Assembly (NCBI GenBank): GCA_017590115.1
Contig: JAGGNK010006448.1
Coordinates: forward strand, 14,075,860 to 14,139,859
DNA from: Montifringilla adamsi
Lineage: Eukaryota > Chordata > Aves > Passeriformes > Passeridae
DNA length: 64,000 nt
Direction of reading: 5' to 3'
Of this stretch, positions 1-14,450 are shown in pieces (within the stretch, counting starts at the first letter, position 1; each line of letters starts with the position of its first letter). A program made the position numbers and the translations under genes. The notes under the pieces are model-generated. The model worked only from the letters and a program-made list of their open reading frames with translations, was not told where the DNA came from and did not search any database.

Positions 1-3000
1 ACAAACAAATAAAACTGAGTATGTCTCATCATAACTAATAAAATCTTTGATCTGCTAGAATAAAATGTCATTTAGTGTGAATGTTGCATCTTGTCTGTCT
101 CTAACATGGCCCATGTCCCTGCACTTCCTATTTGGGTAACTCCCAACAATTTCAAGTGAGGCTATATATACCATGGCTAGTTTCTGACAATATTCACTAG
201 TGAGACTGTTTTCATATAGTAAGACTGTTTTCACATGATTGGCAGAGTTTGAAGTGAACCTAATACACTCTACCTGTGGATCACTTAATCCTAATCCTTT
301 CCTGTCTCCTTCTTTCTCAATGTCATACTTGCAAATCCAAAGCTGTGAGTTGGACAAAGTACTTTAGATGCTACCTCACTAATCCTCATATTCCATCTAT
401 AGAGCAGTCACCTCCACATGATAATCCCTGAAAATAAAATATCAGTTGACCTATCTTCTACTCTAATTCTGTCAATTGAAGAAAAGTGACTTTCACAGTT
501 CTGAGCACCAGGCAGAACACTGATACTTGTCAAAGATGACAGTGAAATTTCTGTAAGTATTAAGGGAAATACCAATTTTATTTTTTATTCTGTTTTCAAA
601 TGCTTTTCTTCAGCCACCTTCAATAGTCAGATGAATGCTAAATGGGTGATAGAATTGCCTCAGTTGATGCTTCCTGAAGTTGTCACTTCCAATGCCTGAA
701 AGGCTGATTCCTTCATCTCCTTTGCTGCTGGTGCCAATAGATACTTGAAAATGAAGAGACAAGGGCACACTCCCGATCTTCAAATGTCAAGAAGAAAATA
801 GGCAACTCAGTCCTCCTCAAGAACAACTAAATGTTGAAACAGAATATTAAATGCTGCATCTTCCTAAGTTACCCTAACCCTTAAGAGAAGTTCTACAGAG
901 AAAAAAGGCTGGGGGGAGGGAAAGAGGAAAGTACAGGGTTGAAAGCAGTTTGAAATTAAAAATGCAGTTCTACTAACAGCATTTGTTAGTATATCACAGA
1001 TGTCAGCATTTGTTAAATATCATACTGAATAAAATGAAGGAAATCTCCCTGATATATTCTGTTCAAGAAGCTGAAAGAGAATGATGCTTACACTTACACA
1101 AATCCGTTCAGTACCTACTGAAGTAGAGACCAATAGCTTCAGACCTCATTGGAACAAATGGAAAAATTTCTACCAAACCTAAAAGTTATTCTATGCCATC
1201 GTAAAAGCAAAGACAACTCTACAGAGATTGTGCTTCCAGAAGGTTCTGTATTAATTAGACTTTACTCTTAGTCTGACTAGACTATTGTTTCATTATCACA
1301 TCAACATGTATTTTGTACTTCCCTTGGCAGGGAACATCCTGGGATAAAGAAAAAAATACCAACAAGATTTTTGGAATGTCATTAATCCCAGGCAGGTCTA
1401 ATTTTTATTTAAAATTTTATAACAATTAAACCCTTATCTTTTTTTTTTCTTTTTTAATAAATCCATACTCATCCATTAATACGTTACACTGGGGAGAGAA
1501 ATAGCAATCGTTGGGAAATAGGTTAAAAAAATCTTATACTTCCACCTATTCCTAACATCATCTAAGCTGCTTTTAAGATCTTTTCATAATATTTTTAATT
1601 TTCCTGATAATCTGGGCTGTGCTAAGTTTTGGCCTGTAGCCTGAACAGCAATGTGAAAGGGTATAACTGCTTAGGGGACATTAGTCACAACACGGAAGTC
1701 ATATGCTGGCCAAGAGGGACATGAAAAAGAGAACATATTATGCTTTTGAAATGTTGGCTATGTTTTGTTCTATGCCTTTGGTATAAAACCCTTTTTCTAG
1801 CTTTTTAAAATTCACCAGCTGTTAGGCAATTCTGCAATACGTAAACAATTCCATGGTGAATTAGGCAATCACAGCTCTTTTGTGGAAAACTTTGGGTCTA
1901 TAGCTCTGTACATCTGTGGAGTCACAAAGTACTGGTATTTCATTTTCATGTTGGAACACTGTTTTCAGTTTTGCAGACACAATCACACTAAAGATTAAGT
2001 AATACCATGTAAATGTCTGGTAATGCTAAAAAATCATATAAGTCTGTTAATAAACCAAAACCTTCCATAACATGACGTGCTATTGGAAAAAAAAAACCAA
2101 AAAAACATGGATGCACATAAGGATTTAAGCCTTCAGGTTTTTGTTTCACTTACTTAAAGTACAAGGTTTTCCTACAAATCCTGTCAATTAAGTCCAGGTA
2201 TTCATGGTTTTCCAGGTAGTGGCATCATGTCAACTTTTTATTAAAAAATGTTTAGTGACAACTATATCAGGAGAAGAGAATGTAGAGATGAGTCACGTCT
2301 GAATTCAAACACAATGGGGTGACTTGTCTACTCACCCCTACTCCAACATTTTTTGCTGCAGTAAAATTCAGGTTTTACTGCTGATTTTTCTTCAGATTTA
2401 TGAATCCTTGTGAGACACCCTCGGGGAGCGAAAACATGTCCCCAAGGTTGTATTTGTAGTCTGCTAAAAACAAAGAACCCTTGTCAAATAAATAGGAATC
2501 AGTCAAGAGAGCTTCTCATCTGACAGTGAATAGAATATGCTGAATAAGCACTGCACAACAACTCACCAGTTTAAACCTTCCAAGAGGGATTTCTGTTATG
2601 CCAACCCTGATACCTATGAGATCAGCAACTGTAATTAGCACCAGAACTAGGCCAACACTTGGTACTCTGACAAACTTCAGATCCCTTCAATATTCAGGCA
2701 GTATTTTAGAAATTTAAAATTGGAATTTTGAATTACACTAAGCTGTGGGCAGAAAAGGTTCCACTGCTGCTAGGAGCTATTCTGATGCTGTGTCACAAGT
2801 AGTGCCTGGTCAAGCTACAAGACAAATGAACCTCAAACTTTCCTTTGGGATGTCTCTTTCCACCTACAACTGCCTCTGACTGAATGGTGTCCCAAATGAG
2901 GGAAAGAGGAGAAGGCAGGAAAGAGTCACACCCTATTCAACTCCCGGCCCTGTATGGGAACGAAGATCTATGATATTTGTCTAAATGAGCATAATGAGCA

Positions 3001-3267
3001 TATAAAATCATGTGCTATCCATGGGAATACATCAAGGAATACTGGTAGGGAAAGCTGCCAGCAGGTAAAGAGGAAGATTGAGGAATTTGACAAACCAAGA
3101 GGGAAATCTAGACTCAATGTTAGCTAACTATGTACAAGTTGCTGGATGCTTGCTTTCCTAGTCAGTTTTATATAGACACAAATATCAGCATTAACACACT
3201 TATTTACATTGTAAATTAACTGTAATCGACGAATAGTTAGTTACAAATTTACTAAAAGGGAAACAAA

Positions 3268-3650
3268 ATGTTGTCCACAGTTCTCCAGATTTCTGAAGTT
3301 CAGTTCCCCAGGAAGGCTTCAGGGATAATCTCAGCCTTTTCTGTGGACATTTTCGCCCACAGACTGTCATAGGTCTGCAAAGCTGTGCACAAGACCTTGT
3401 CCCTGGCCACAGAAAATCCCATGGGGAAAGGTGGTGGGAGCAGCCCTGTCCCCTGCAGCATGTAGACATAAGAGAGGGGACTGTGAACACCCTGGGGCAG
3501 GTCCCAGATTAACAAACTCTGCCAACATGTGGGAGGCCAAGGTAGGGGGTCATTAGTCAGGACATGCAGAATCAGCATTTCTGTGGGCCTGCCCAGATGG
3601 CCAGGCTTGCATACAGGATCCAGCCCATGGCTAAAGCTGCCTTAGAAACA
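3268..3650. other. GC-richer insertion-like block of unknown origin
   Basis: About 380 bp with clearly higher G+C than the surrounding intron, and open on the minus strand in two overlapping frames (3200-3490 and 3300-3578). The predicted peptides have no family I recognise. The block could be an old transposon or LTR fragment or a conserved non-coding element. TG and CA pairs can be found at the ends, but there is no convincing target-site duplication. Confidence 0.3.
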
Positions 3651-5873
3651 GAAATATCCCAATTTTTTTTTTTCACAAGGCATATGGGAAGATTACAGGG
3701 GATATAAATTTATCACTGACCATCATTCATTAGGTTTAGCTACACATTTGCCTGTTCAAATGAAAAAATGAATACGCTACAACAATAAAATAAATGTGTA
3801 CAATGGCAATGTGAAAGAAGACACTTAAAAAAATCAAGAATAGGAAACCTGTTACAAAAATGTAATGGATATTGTGTATAAATCAGTCATCTAATGCATC
3901 TATGGCTTTTGTCAACATCTGATAGTTACATAACTCTATCTCTTATACAAAGCCCTGTTGTATAGAGTTGCACACTACAATAGCATTTTTAATATATCAT
4001 CCTTCTTTTGAAGTCTAATCATAGGGACCACACATGATACAGAATTATTTTGTAAAGATATGATAATTTAATACACATATACTTGAGCCCACACCATCCC
4101 ATTATAGGATAGGAGGGGTACCTTAGAAAGTTCTCTGAAATTATAGGATGCTTGAATAATTTTCTATAATTACCTAGGTAAATACAATTCTTATCTTTTG
4201 TCTTGATATTATCAGATATAAAATCAATATTCTTATAAAGGTATTTAAATTTTTTAGAGAAAATTTTTAAAAATTACAAAATATGTATTTCATTATTTCA
4301 TTTCTGTAAGGTAATTTGGATTTTTTTCTCACATAATAAAGCAAATTTTTGCTTCAGCATCTGACTGAAGCAATTATTCAGACAAACAAACATTTTTTTG
4401 AAAATAGACTAAATATCTAAAAGCTCTCAGTTAATTTCTGTTCGTCTATATTTCTATCTAGACACGTACTCTTGGAAATAGCCCTGAATAACAGAAGATG
4501 CATTAACTATGCAGTTACAGAAGTGATAGCACCATGTGTCTAAGTGTTCTACTCCACAGGATGTTGGGGCTTTTTCTTACCTATACCTCTTGATGATGCA
4601 ACAGGAAGTCTTCTATACCCTGTAAGAACCCCACTTATTATGAAATGGATTTCAAATTACCATAAAGTCCTCCAAAAATTGTCTTCAATATTTTCAATAT
4701 TCATTAACCATTAATGGAAAGAAGTAGTAGGAGTTTGTTTTGGAAACGTGTTTTTGATAATTGTGTAAAATTTGAGAGATTCCAGGTCCTTGGTAGCCTC
4801 CTTCTTTATTTGGATCCAATGAATGAGTAAGATTAAACAGTAATGAATGGAAAATTAGAAATTTTGCATGTGATCTTTTTTGCTTGGGAAGTGACAATTA
4901 GAAGGGAAGTAAGTGAACAGAAGGCAAGAGTGGTATTCAATAGAGTGAGATACATTCAACATTTAGGATTATTGACAACCCCAAATTTCTAAGTGCAACA
5001 AATCAGAGAATAAAGAAACATCCAGAATAGTGTAGTTGTATTTATGCAACAAAACAAACATTGGCCAAAAATACAGGGATGCTACCATGAGAGACAGAAT
5101 TGCCAGAAGCAGAAATTTGACAGACTTGATTAAGCTGCTGGTCCATCAAGCCTGGCTCAGCCTCCAGCTGCGACCATTGCACAACAGCTCAGAGACAAAT
5201 CCCCTTCAGAGCAACTGCACTATGTGATGCTGTACATTGGGGAAAGCATTCCTCTCCGTCCCTGTGCCAGTCATCCTCCTTCCTGAAGCATGAGATTAGA
5301 TTACCTCATTTTAGCATACCTACCTACAGTTACTATTCCTTGTCATACAATTATTGAAAAATATCCAGCTGCAGCTGCAGACTCTGTGATCTTCCATACT
5401 TTGCCAGCTTTGGCGGTGCAACTTTTATTCTTGGGGCATTTATACACATTCCAGGGAGAAAGAACACATATAGTAAGAGATTTTTTGCACGGGGATATGA
5501 GAAGTATACATGAGAAAGGAAAATTAATAATTTAAGCAAATATGAAACTGTTTATACAGATAAAGATTCAACCAGATCCTGGATACTGTAGACATTAATG
5601 AAACAATCAGGACATACATATTTGGTTTAAGTGGCAAGAAACAGTGCTGCATGTTTTGAGTCAAGTTCTGTTATTACCCCCAGTAAAATATTTAAATTCC
5701 AGGAAGAAACTGTGGCCATTAAGAAGCTACACTAAAATACTGCACCCTTATATATTCAAAGTAGCATTTTTCATTAAACAATATGGTTTATGAACAGTAG
5801 TTCAAATAGTAGCCATTTGTGAGTGTGAAAAACTCAGAAAGGTCATAATGTAAGCACGAGACTTGAACAATAG

Positions 5874-5910
5874 TGATATCATCCTAAACATTTCTACCAG
5901 GATGATATCA
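5874..5910. repeat. 12-bp perfect inverted repeat
   Basis: TGATATCATCCT at 5874-5885 is the exact reverse complement of 5899-5910, with a 13-base loop. It is short enough to arise by chance in 64 kb of AT-rich DNA only occasionally. No function is apparent. Confidence 0.7.
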
Positions 5911-8900
5911 TTATAAGGTTTTCTGCAATACTGTTCTGCTCCACTGTGCTATTTATCCACTTTCTTATATCCCTTCTTATCACAGTCTCTTCATGTCAGC
6001 CTCCTTCCATTCATCTCTTCCCTTCTCACTTCTCTCCTGCCTTATCAAACTCTCATGTGTCTCCACATGCCTCCTTTTTTATCTTATCTTGTGTGTGAAA
6101 GCACTGGCTTCAGCACATTCAATCAAAAATGTGCTGAAAACCTAACCCACTGAAAAAAGTCATGGACTTAGTATGTATTTTGTACCCCTTTTCTACTACA
6201 TGCTGTAGCAGGGACATTTGACACATTAATACAATATAGCAGGGCTATGCTATCAGTTGTTACTTAAGAGCTACCATAGAATAAATAGATGCATTAGCAA
6301 TTTTCTGTATTTATTTTTGGAAGGCAACCTGAGAGACAAATTATCTACCTCCAAAAACAGATATAAATAAGCATAAATCATGCAGATGTTTTCCTCCTCC
6401 CTGTCAGTGTATTTCAACTGCTGGAACATGCTGAACTTGTTTACCTTTTGAGAGATGCAGCCCAGTTTACAGAGGAACACAGCCCTGAAACATGCTGCAT
6501 CCCTCTCAAAAAAACATTTTGCAATATGAAGCAAATATAGGTCACTTTCTAAATGATCCCAGATTGAAAAAAAACCAACCTGGAAATGCAAAAAATGGTA
6601 TACATATGTAAGGAAGCACTTCAGTGGTAAGGCCTTGAAATAAGGGATCTTGCATATGGTCTGTGCCTTTACACTCTTAAAAATATCACATACTCAGTTT
6701 TCAAAAGTCGTTACCAGGAGCTGTGATTTTCAAATAAGTAAAAATACCCATTTTCCTCTCTCCAAAGTGAGCCAGAATACTTCCAAGATACAGATAATGA
6801 CAAATGAAATAAGGTCCTATCATTTTTTTAGTAAAGTCTATGCCGAAAGACAAATGTGTGGGAGCAGGTTGAGACCCTAAAGCATAAGTCTGACATAAGA
6901 AAGAAAATAATGTTTTCTATTTATCCCAATATTATGAGACACTCCACTCTGATGTGCTTACATTTACAAAACTACAGATACCTCAAGAGCAATGAGATTT
7001 ACCCTTTTCTGATATTTAGTATACTTTTGACCACTAGAAACAAAAGTTTACATCTTATCACAGAGCAAGCTTTATTTGTTACTTTTTCTCTAAACAGATA
7101 TATTCCTGACTATATCTACAATACTTTGCAAGGTGGAGAATGACCAAACCATAGGTCAGCTACTGTTGTAACAATGTTGTCCTGATGTCACCATTAACCC
7201 CTTTTTGATTATTCTCGTAAAAAATTTTAAATTTTAAAACATCACATTTCCTCTTTGGTTTTATCTAGTTTAAACTCCCTTCTGCTCTGTTTATTATAAG
7301 GTTTTATGCACCTTTGAACCTTCAAAGTACTGCACATGCTAAGCTTTGCTATTCCAAAGCATAAATTGAGGCTCCATGAAAAGCTAGACAAAATTTATTT
7401 TTCATTTGACTTTGATTTGAATATTAGAAATACAGACTACTTCAGTTCTCACTCTTTTCCAGGCTTCACTGAAGGTGCTCCTATGTTCTTCCTTGAGGCT
7501 GAATTTTGTTCTCCTCAGAGAGGTCAATTATGTGGGCTTAAAGAAGTGGCAGAAATAACAGCATTGGGAAGCTGCTGAAATGTCAGGAGAAATCCTCAAA
7601 GGCGTTTTTTTTTTTTTTTCAGGTGAGAGTTGCCGGAGCAGTAGAACAAATACACTGCTCAGCAACAGATATTGATGTTCTCTCTCTTTCATGAAGGCTG
7701 TGACACAGACTGATATCTTACTGCTACAGAAACGCTGCCCCAGCCAACACCCTTCCAACACCCTCAACACTGTGTACTGTGGCAGATCAAAAAACCAAGA
7801 TTATTCTGTTAAGGGAGTTGTGCGATATTCCTAATTCTGAAATATTTTACAAAACCTCCCAGAAATGCAGCCACATCTCTCCAGTACTTTCTCCATCCTT
7901 CCACTGAGGTTCCCACTACCCCATACCCAGAAGAGGACCTCTGGAGCCACAGTGAACAACGGTGGAAGAGGGGACCAAGGAGGTCAGACCTGGCCTTGCA
8001 GGCTCTTTTAAAGCATCAGTCACCTTTTAAAACATCAGTCTTACTAAGAGACCATGCAGTGAATTCCTATGACTTTGATACCTATACCTTTGATTTGCTG
8101 GACAATATCACAGGTATACTCTTTTCTCTCTGGTTTAGTTCACATCTCTGGCCTCAGAAAATTTGCAGAAGTTATTATGAAAGAGGAAACACAAAGAAGA
8201 AAACACAAGCAGGTTAAGATGTTCTGGACAGGATACTTCCTGGTCTACATTTTGGATTTCCCTTTTTCTTTTACTCTGATACCCACCAAAGACAGGTAGT
8301 ACAGTGACAAACTGCTCCTATGATGAAAAAGGGAACCAGTAGCCTTTCCAAACACTACAGATATATCAAATAATTCTGGAGAAAAATCCACTGATGTAAA
8401 CCCAGAAGACTCTCATATCCTTATCACAGGAAAATAGGAATCATAAAATGGACTAACATATTATAAGTTTTACCTCTGAATTAACCCTGCTAAGATAGCA
8501 GGAAATCCTAGAAGCAGAACAAAACCTGCAGCCCTCTGGAAGGTGAACTAATGAACCACTTGCAAAGGGAGTTGATCAAAATTAACATCAAACCCAACGA
8601 AAGCTTCTGCCAAGTACTGCACTGCCATCTTCCTGCTGCAGGCAATACCTGTTCCCCATGGAGAATCCCTGCAGCTGTGCTCCCTTTCTCAGTGCATGGA
8701 GCCAGTTTCATTGCTTTTGATTTTGACAAGACAAAATCTGGAAATGAAACCTCATCTTGCTCACCCTTTCAAAAGGAAGAAAGAAATAAGGCACAATTTT
8801 TGACGTTGACATATGAAGTCCATAACTATAATTTCAAATTCTTGCTAGTAACTGAGATGGCTCTTTGTGGAAAAATCCAGATTCTCCAACTAGCTTTCAC

Positions 8901-11900
8901 AGTTATTTAGTCAGTCATAAATATTAAATTATTCACAGTTCATTAAGCCATCTAAAATTAATTTCAACTCACTTTAATACTTCTCATTGCTCACTAACAT
9001 ACATATAGAACTGGAAAGCTATCAGTAGGTAAATGTATCCTATTTATGATACATATCTACATACAGATATAAGTATATGTAAATATACACACGCTGAGAA
9101 ATAAAGTTGGACACAGCAATCCAAAGCTTCAAAACAGTGAGTTTAATGGATAGTCTTTAAGCGAGCTAACCCTTAAAAGAACAAGGAAAAACACAACATG
9201 AAAAGGCTCTTGTTCTCATATTTCATATGATAGAAAATAATTAATTATGGTATTGCAATAATTACTTTAAATGCATAGAAAAAATCAGGTTATGATTTTG
9301 GAAAAGAATTGGAAAATTTTTCTCAGGAAGTTTGCAAAACCCTATCAAACTCCAAAGATTCTTCTCCTTTATTTGACAAGACTTTGATAATGTATGTTAG
9401 AGACCCTGGCTCAATCAATTCTCAAAGGACAGAATACAAATCTCAAGTGCTTCAGCAGGCAAAATAGGTATGAAAAGCTCTTGAGACTGATCTTCCTACA
9501 CAATTTGCTGTCCTCCTGTTTCTGTTCCAAGAAATGCTGACATAGCACTTTTCTATGAAGTTTCTGCATATTTTTCTAGTTCTAATTCTGAGAAATAGTT
9601 GAAAAAGATCTTAAATATGGCAGAATAAAGTGGGAAAAAAAAGATTGACTCCCAAACTGATGCAAACAACCATTAAAAAAGGATTTAAAAAAAGGCAAGA
9701 AACAATATAAATTTTCATTTGACAATCTCTTTGTAAAACTAGTCTGTCACTGTACCTTCATTTTCTTCTAAAAATGAAGAAAAGCACACACAGCAGCTTC
9801 ACACATAATACCTTTCCTGTCAGTGCTGTTGCTTAATTAGTTAATGTGACGTGACCCTTATGATAAAAATAATTGAGTTGGGGTTTTCAGTCTCTGAAGA
9901 GAGGCATCAACATGTAGGGTATTCTCACAAGATACAGCCTTTATATACTGTGAATATTAATGTGATGGGAAGAAGGGACACCAAGCTATTGTGCAGAGGA
10001 GGTCTATACAGAAGACTAAAAATGCTACTTAGTCTACAGGGCATGCTTACTTTTTTTTAAATCTTTATAAGAAATTGGTAATAAATATAAATATATGTAC
10101 ATTTTAACTAGCATTCCCATTATGCAGCAGTTTTTTTTCAGTGATGGCAGTTGGAATATGAAACTTAGAAAAGTTTCTTCTCCCATTCTTTCCTAAATAG
10201 CCAAGGGAAAAACATCTGATGTGTAATACATAACTTCTGCATTTAGGTGCAACAGATACACAGATGTGAAAAAGAGTCAAAAAGTCCACCAAGACAGCAA
10301 TAGAAAGTGATTGGTTAAAAAAAATTCTACAAATGGTGATATCTAAATCTGCATACACTATTTCTTCATCTTGATCCTCAGGAGAAGACAGATTCTCTCT
10401 GATGCTTTGCCATTTTATATTCAAATGCATTATTCTTTAAGGTGAAAGCAGGCAATTACTGAGAAAAAATGTATTACCAGTATTGTCAATACATTAATAT
10501 CAAACAAACAAACCTGTATTACAGCACTGATGTTTTGAAACCAATACCTCTAAATTTTTGATCAAATGTTTTTTTTTCTTCTTGAAAAAAGTGTAAGTTG
10601 AAAATCATTTCCTAGACATAACAAAATCTTCTGCTGTGTTTTATAATGTGTCAATTTGTAATTTAATGGGCCACTCATCTTTCATTCTCTGCACAAGGAA
10701 GAGTAAGCAGCACATTATAAAAACACTCACTTCTTGCCTCACTTAGCTTCATTTAACTTGAATAATTTCCAGAACAATACATAAAAACAGTGCCTACCAC
10801 AATTTGTACACATGTGGTCCCCCTGCAAAATTAACCATCATGAAACAGCACATCTCCTGAAATTTGTATTTCTTTCTGGAGGACTGAGAATGCACTTCAG
10901 GAACAGTGCTGGGCAAGAATGTACTCTTCATTGTGCCAACACATTAAAAAAAATGCCCTTCATGCCATGATCCAGAAATTACCTCCCTCCACAAAGCAAT
11001 GGAACTGGAAAGTCAGTAATTCCTTTTCTCTAATAGCACTAAGTATTTTCTTCAAGTTTTCTTCCTTCTGATAGCAAATATTGCATGTTTTCCTGTGATA
11101 GAATTTTTATTTTGAACAGATGTAAATAAAATGTAGACAATACTTGCTGGAGTTTCCAGCAGGCATTTTATGAGGAGGAATTTTCTCTTTGTCTTGACAT
11201 TGGCATTCAAGATTAGTTCCATTTTTTCTTCCTAATTAGCTTTTGCAAGACAATTGTGTGTTTGAAACAAACAGAATACTTTCCCTCAGGGCATCAGAAG
11301 CTTAATCTTTCCAATTTCCTTTCAACGGACATTGAAAACAAAGCAGTGTATTGTAACTCAGTTGGGAATTAAGAACTATGTGACACAAAAAATGGAAAAA
11401 GCACTACGTAAATAAATTTAACATAGATGTCAATAAAAATATAGTAAGGAAAAATCCTTTAAGCCACCTTGTTAATATCTGACAGAACTGCCTGTTCACA
11501 TGAAAGGCTCTTTGCCTTTCAAAGGAAGTTAAGACCCTAAACTTAACCAAAACTGAGGAATTTTATATTCACAACACACTGAGTGATTAGCATCAAATCA
11601 TTTGAAAATATCATAAACAATCTGAGGTTTTTCCAGTCACTTTATCCAGCAGTCTTCTTTGTGACTCAAAAGACATTTTAAAACTTTGATCATTCTACAG
11701 AAGTAATAGTCCCTCCTTATACCTGGTATAAAAAAAAAATCAGTAACACTAAGCATACAGTTACAAGATTACCATGATAAACCATAAGGCTGTTAATGAC
11801 CTTTTAGAAGGAAGTTGCACTCATAAATCTTATCAATAAAAATAATGGTTGGAGCAGTTTTCAGATTCTGATCAACAAGTCACAAAGAAAATAATTGCAG

Positions 11901-12212
11901 GTCCTTATTTAAAATTTTTGAAGAGTTGAATTGAAAATTACAATCTTTGGGGCATATGGCACTCTAGCATGACAGCCTGTCAGGAAAAGAGCCCTGTGGT
12001 GTGTTTTTTTAGGATTGCTCACATTCAGACTTTCACATGTAGTACACAGTAATTTCTACTGTGCCCCATTTACAGATAATGCTACACGCAAGCACGGTGT
12101 GTGCAACATAGACAGACATTACAGAACTTCTTAAAAGTGGACAGGAGTCTCATTCCTGTGTAGATTTCAACTTCTGCTGTGCCTCCTAACCAGCGTCCAG
12201 CAAGGTACTTAC

Positions 12213-12316
12213 TGATGTGTAGAGGAAACCTTCTCCATTTAGGGCTATATACAACCCAGTCTTTACACCCTGGATAGCGACAACTCGAAGTCCCACTGGT
12301 ATAAGGTTGAATAAAG
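12213..12316 (-). CDS. FGF14: FGF14 coding exon 3 (middle of beta-trefoil core)
   Basis: The 104-bp exon lies between acceptor TTTTCTTCACAG (ending at 12317) and donor GTAAGT (12212-12207). Its first two bases, CT, complete Thr102; then it reads [20 protein letters not shown] and [14 protein letters not shown], ending in phase 0 at Ser136. This is the central part of the FGF core and contains the GVKTGLY and NGEG turns typical of FHFs. GVKTG matches FGF14; I recall GVQTK at this site in FGF13. Leu, Phe and Thr in [11 protein letters not shown] replace the Met, Tyr and Pro I recall for human, which are conservative changes apart from Pro to Thr. The length of 104 bp matches what I recall for FHF exon 3. 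The next residue should be Glu137 of exon 4, which lies outside the window; with this numbering the human ataxia site Phe145 would fall in exon 4. Confidence 0.97.
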
Positions 12317-14144
12317 CTGTGAAGAAAACACATGACCAGATATAAATATGCTACAGTTAATACAATAGTCTAATAAACATCATTAGCAGAAAAGAAAGAA
12401 AAAAAGTTTAATGCAGTTTTAAACTGCATATTTTTTTAATGCTTTTAAAATTAGACTAACTCAGAAAATCTTGCTTCTTTGATTCTGGGAAGTAGCTTTT
12501 TATTTTTCTGGGCATTTTTATGGTTTTCAGCTAAAAGGTGCCCTCATCAAAGACTGATGTCAAGGGATCTGTGATTTCAATTTTTTTTTTTCTTTTTTGA
12601 ATGATATATTTGATACAAGCAGTATCAAATGGTGTCAGGTAATGACGGAGGCTTATTATAGTTCATAAAAGCACTGAAATATATGCTGGATTCTAAATGG
12701 GCATAAATGTTATTGAACAGAATACAGAACTTGGGGTAATAATTAGAAAATAATCAGAAAACCACCTAATAACAAACACCCTAGAAATACTATATACCTC
12801 TGTAGTAATCCAAACAGCCACAACTTTGATTACTGTGTGAAAAAAGACCAGTGTGAAGAGTGGGAGCTTACCAGCCTCACCACAGAAAAATACGAGTTGT
12901 ATAAGTAGGTGGCATGAACCAATTCTTCTAAAATTAATGCCAGCACACACCTATATTACATTTATTGACCCATGCTAAAAAATTAGATGCAAATCACACA
13001 TCAGTTTTGGAAGAAAAGACCTGGATGAGACAAAGTTTATGCTAAATGTTTTTCCACTGTGGATAAGCTAAGGACTCCCAAGTCCTTGGATGAAAACCAA
13101 AGGCACAACCTGTGTATCCAACATATGCAGTGCGGACTATGTTTCTACCAAGTCAGGTGTCAGGAACACAGTAACACCTACAGTGAGTTCCTCAAAATTT
13201 AAGAAGGACTTCCATAGGTGTGACCAAAAAGTGTACTGGATGAGGCTATCTGTAATCAGGATGCCAGAGCTAAAGCCCAAACCAGGAGAAAAAGAATCAT
13301 GTAATTGCAGTGGATAAATACATTTCTCAAGGTGTGAAAATTCCTGTTTGGTCAAATAAAAAAAAAATCCATCCAGTTTTTTTATGATGAATATGATCAA
13401 GTCTTTAGAACTGAGAAAAAAAAAAGAGAAACCTTTCCTTTGGCATTGTCATGCAGAAAAATAATGTGGAACATCAGATAATTTTAGGAATACACAAAGC
13501 CAATATAGAGCTAGGAATTGTAGTAGAGTTCTTCCTGGAGCGGTAGAAAGAAAAATATGTTGAAAAGAGCTCTAGAAGAACATAGAATTAGCACAAATAA
13601 AATTTAATTTTTGTAATTTCCAAAATTCTCCATTATGCTAGGATATTACAGTGCTGTTTACTGAAAAAAAAAAAAAATTGGTATAGATAAGGTTCCCTCT
13701 CTACTAAATGTAAAACAGTGAAATATGGCATTCACAGAAAAGATATCCTAAGAGTATATAGGCTAAAGACTGCATGGCTTGAGGGCTTTTAGTTCAATGT
13801 ACTTTGGAAGTCAAAATTTAGTTATAAACTCCTCATTGTCCATTCATTTCATTATCCTCAAATGAAACAATGTCAAAACCAGCAAAATCACTGTTGTGGG
13901 TTGTGGAGGTGGAGCCTGTCACAGCAAAACAAAGTATCAGACGGCAACTGAGTTTGGATTTTTTCCTACCAAAAAAAAAATTGCGGGAGCAAACCATGCT
14001 AAAGGGACTGAGGAAACAATGGAAGGGACACAAGGAAGCAAAAACAAACAATATTTATATAAAGAAAAGAGGTGAACACAAAAGACAAGTCAGCCATGAG
14101 AAGTAAACTAATGAAAAATAACTCATAGTCATAGCGGTCCAGTC

Positions 14145-14450
14145 AAAAATTCTGAAATGTAGATATTATTTACTATATTACCAATAAAAATAAAGCACCA
14201 AAGCTAGGGAAACAAAACAAAACAAAACAAAACAAAAAACAACCAAAAAAACCCAAAAAAACAAAAACAAAGAAACAAAAAAAAAAATAAAAATTCTGAA
14301 ATGTAGATATTATTTACTATATTACCAATAAAAATAAAGCACCAAAGCTAGGGAAACAAAACAAAACAAAACAAAAAAAAAAAACAACCAAAAAAACCCC
14401 AAACAACAAAAACAAAGAAACAAAACAAAAAAAAAAAACAAACACAAAAA
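14145..14450. repeat. 144-bp tandem duplication with A/C-rich tails
   Basis: The segment starting AAAAATTCTGAAATGTAGAT at 14145 recurs at 14289, a period of 144 bp. The unique half (about 85 bp, ending CTAGGGAAACAAAACAAAAC) is identical in both copies; the tails are (AAAAC)n-like and differ by a few bases. Identity points to a recent duplication, or to gene conversion. It lies in FGF14 intron 2. Confidence 0.95.

Larger units (their letters stand above)
1..12212 (-). other. FGF14: FGF14 intron 3, 5' part (continues past position 1)
   Basis: It follows the exon 3 donor GTAAGT. No sequence resembling FGF14 exon 4 (the region encoding FTPECKFKESVFENYY) was found on the minus strand. The stretch is AT-rich, with a short hairpin at 5874-5910, a 14-base T run at 7606-7619 and one GC-richer block at about 3268-3650 listed separately. 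The rest looks like unremarkable intron sequence. Confidence 0.8.

Noticed and set aside
1..12212. Possible FGF14 exon 4 or 5
   Set aside because: No minus-strand sequence encoding the exon 4 core (for example the CKFKESVFENYY region) was found by eye. A tBLASTn search with FGF14 would settle it.
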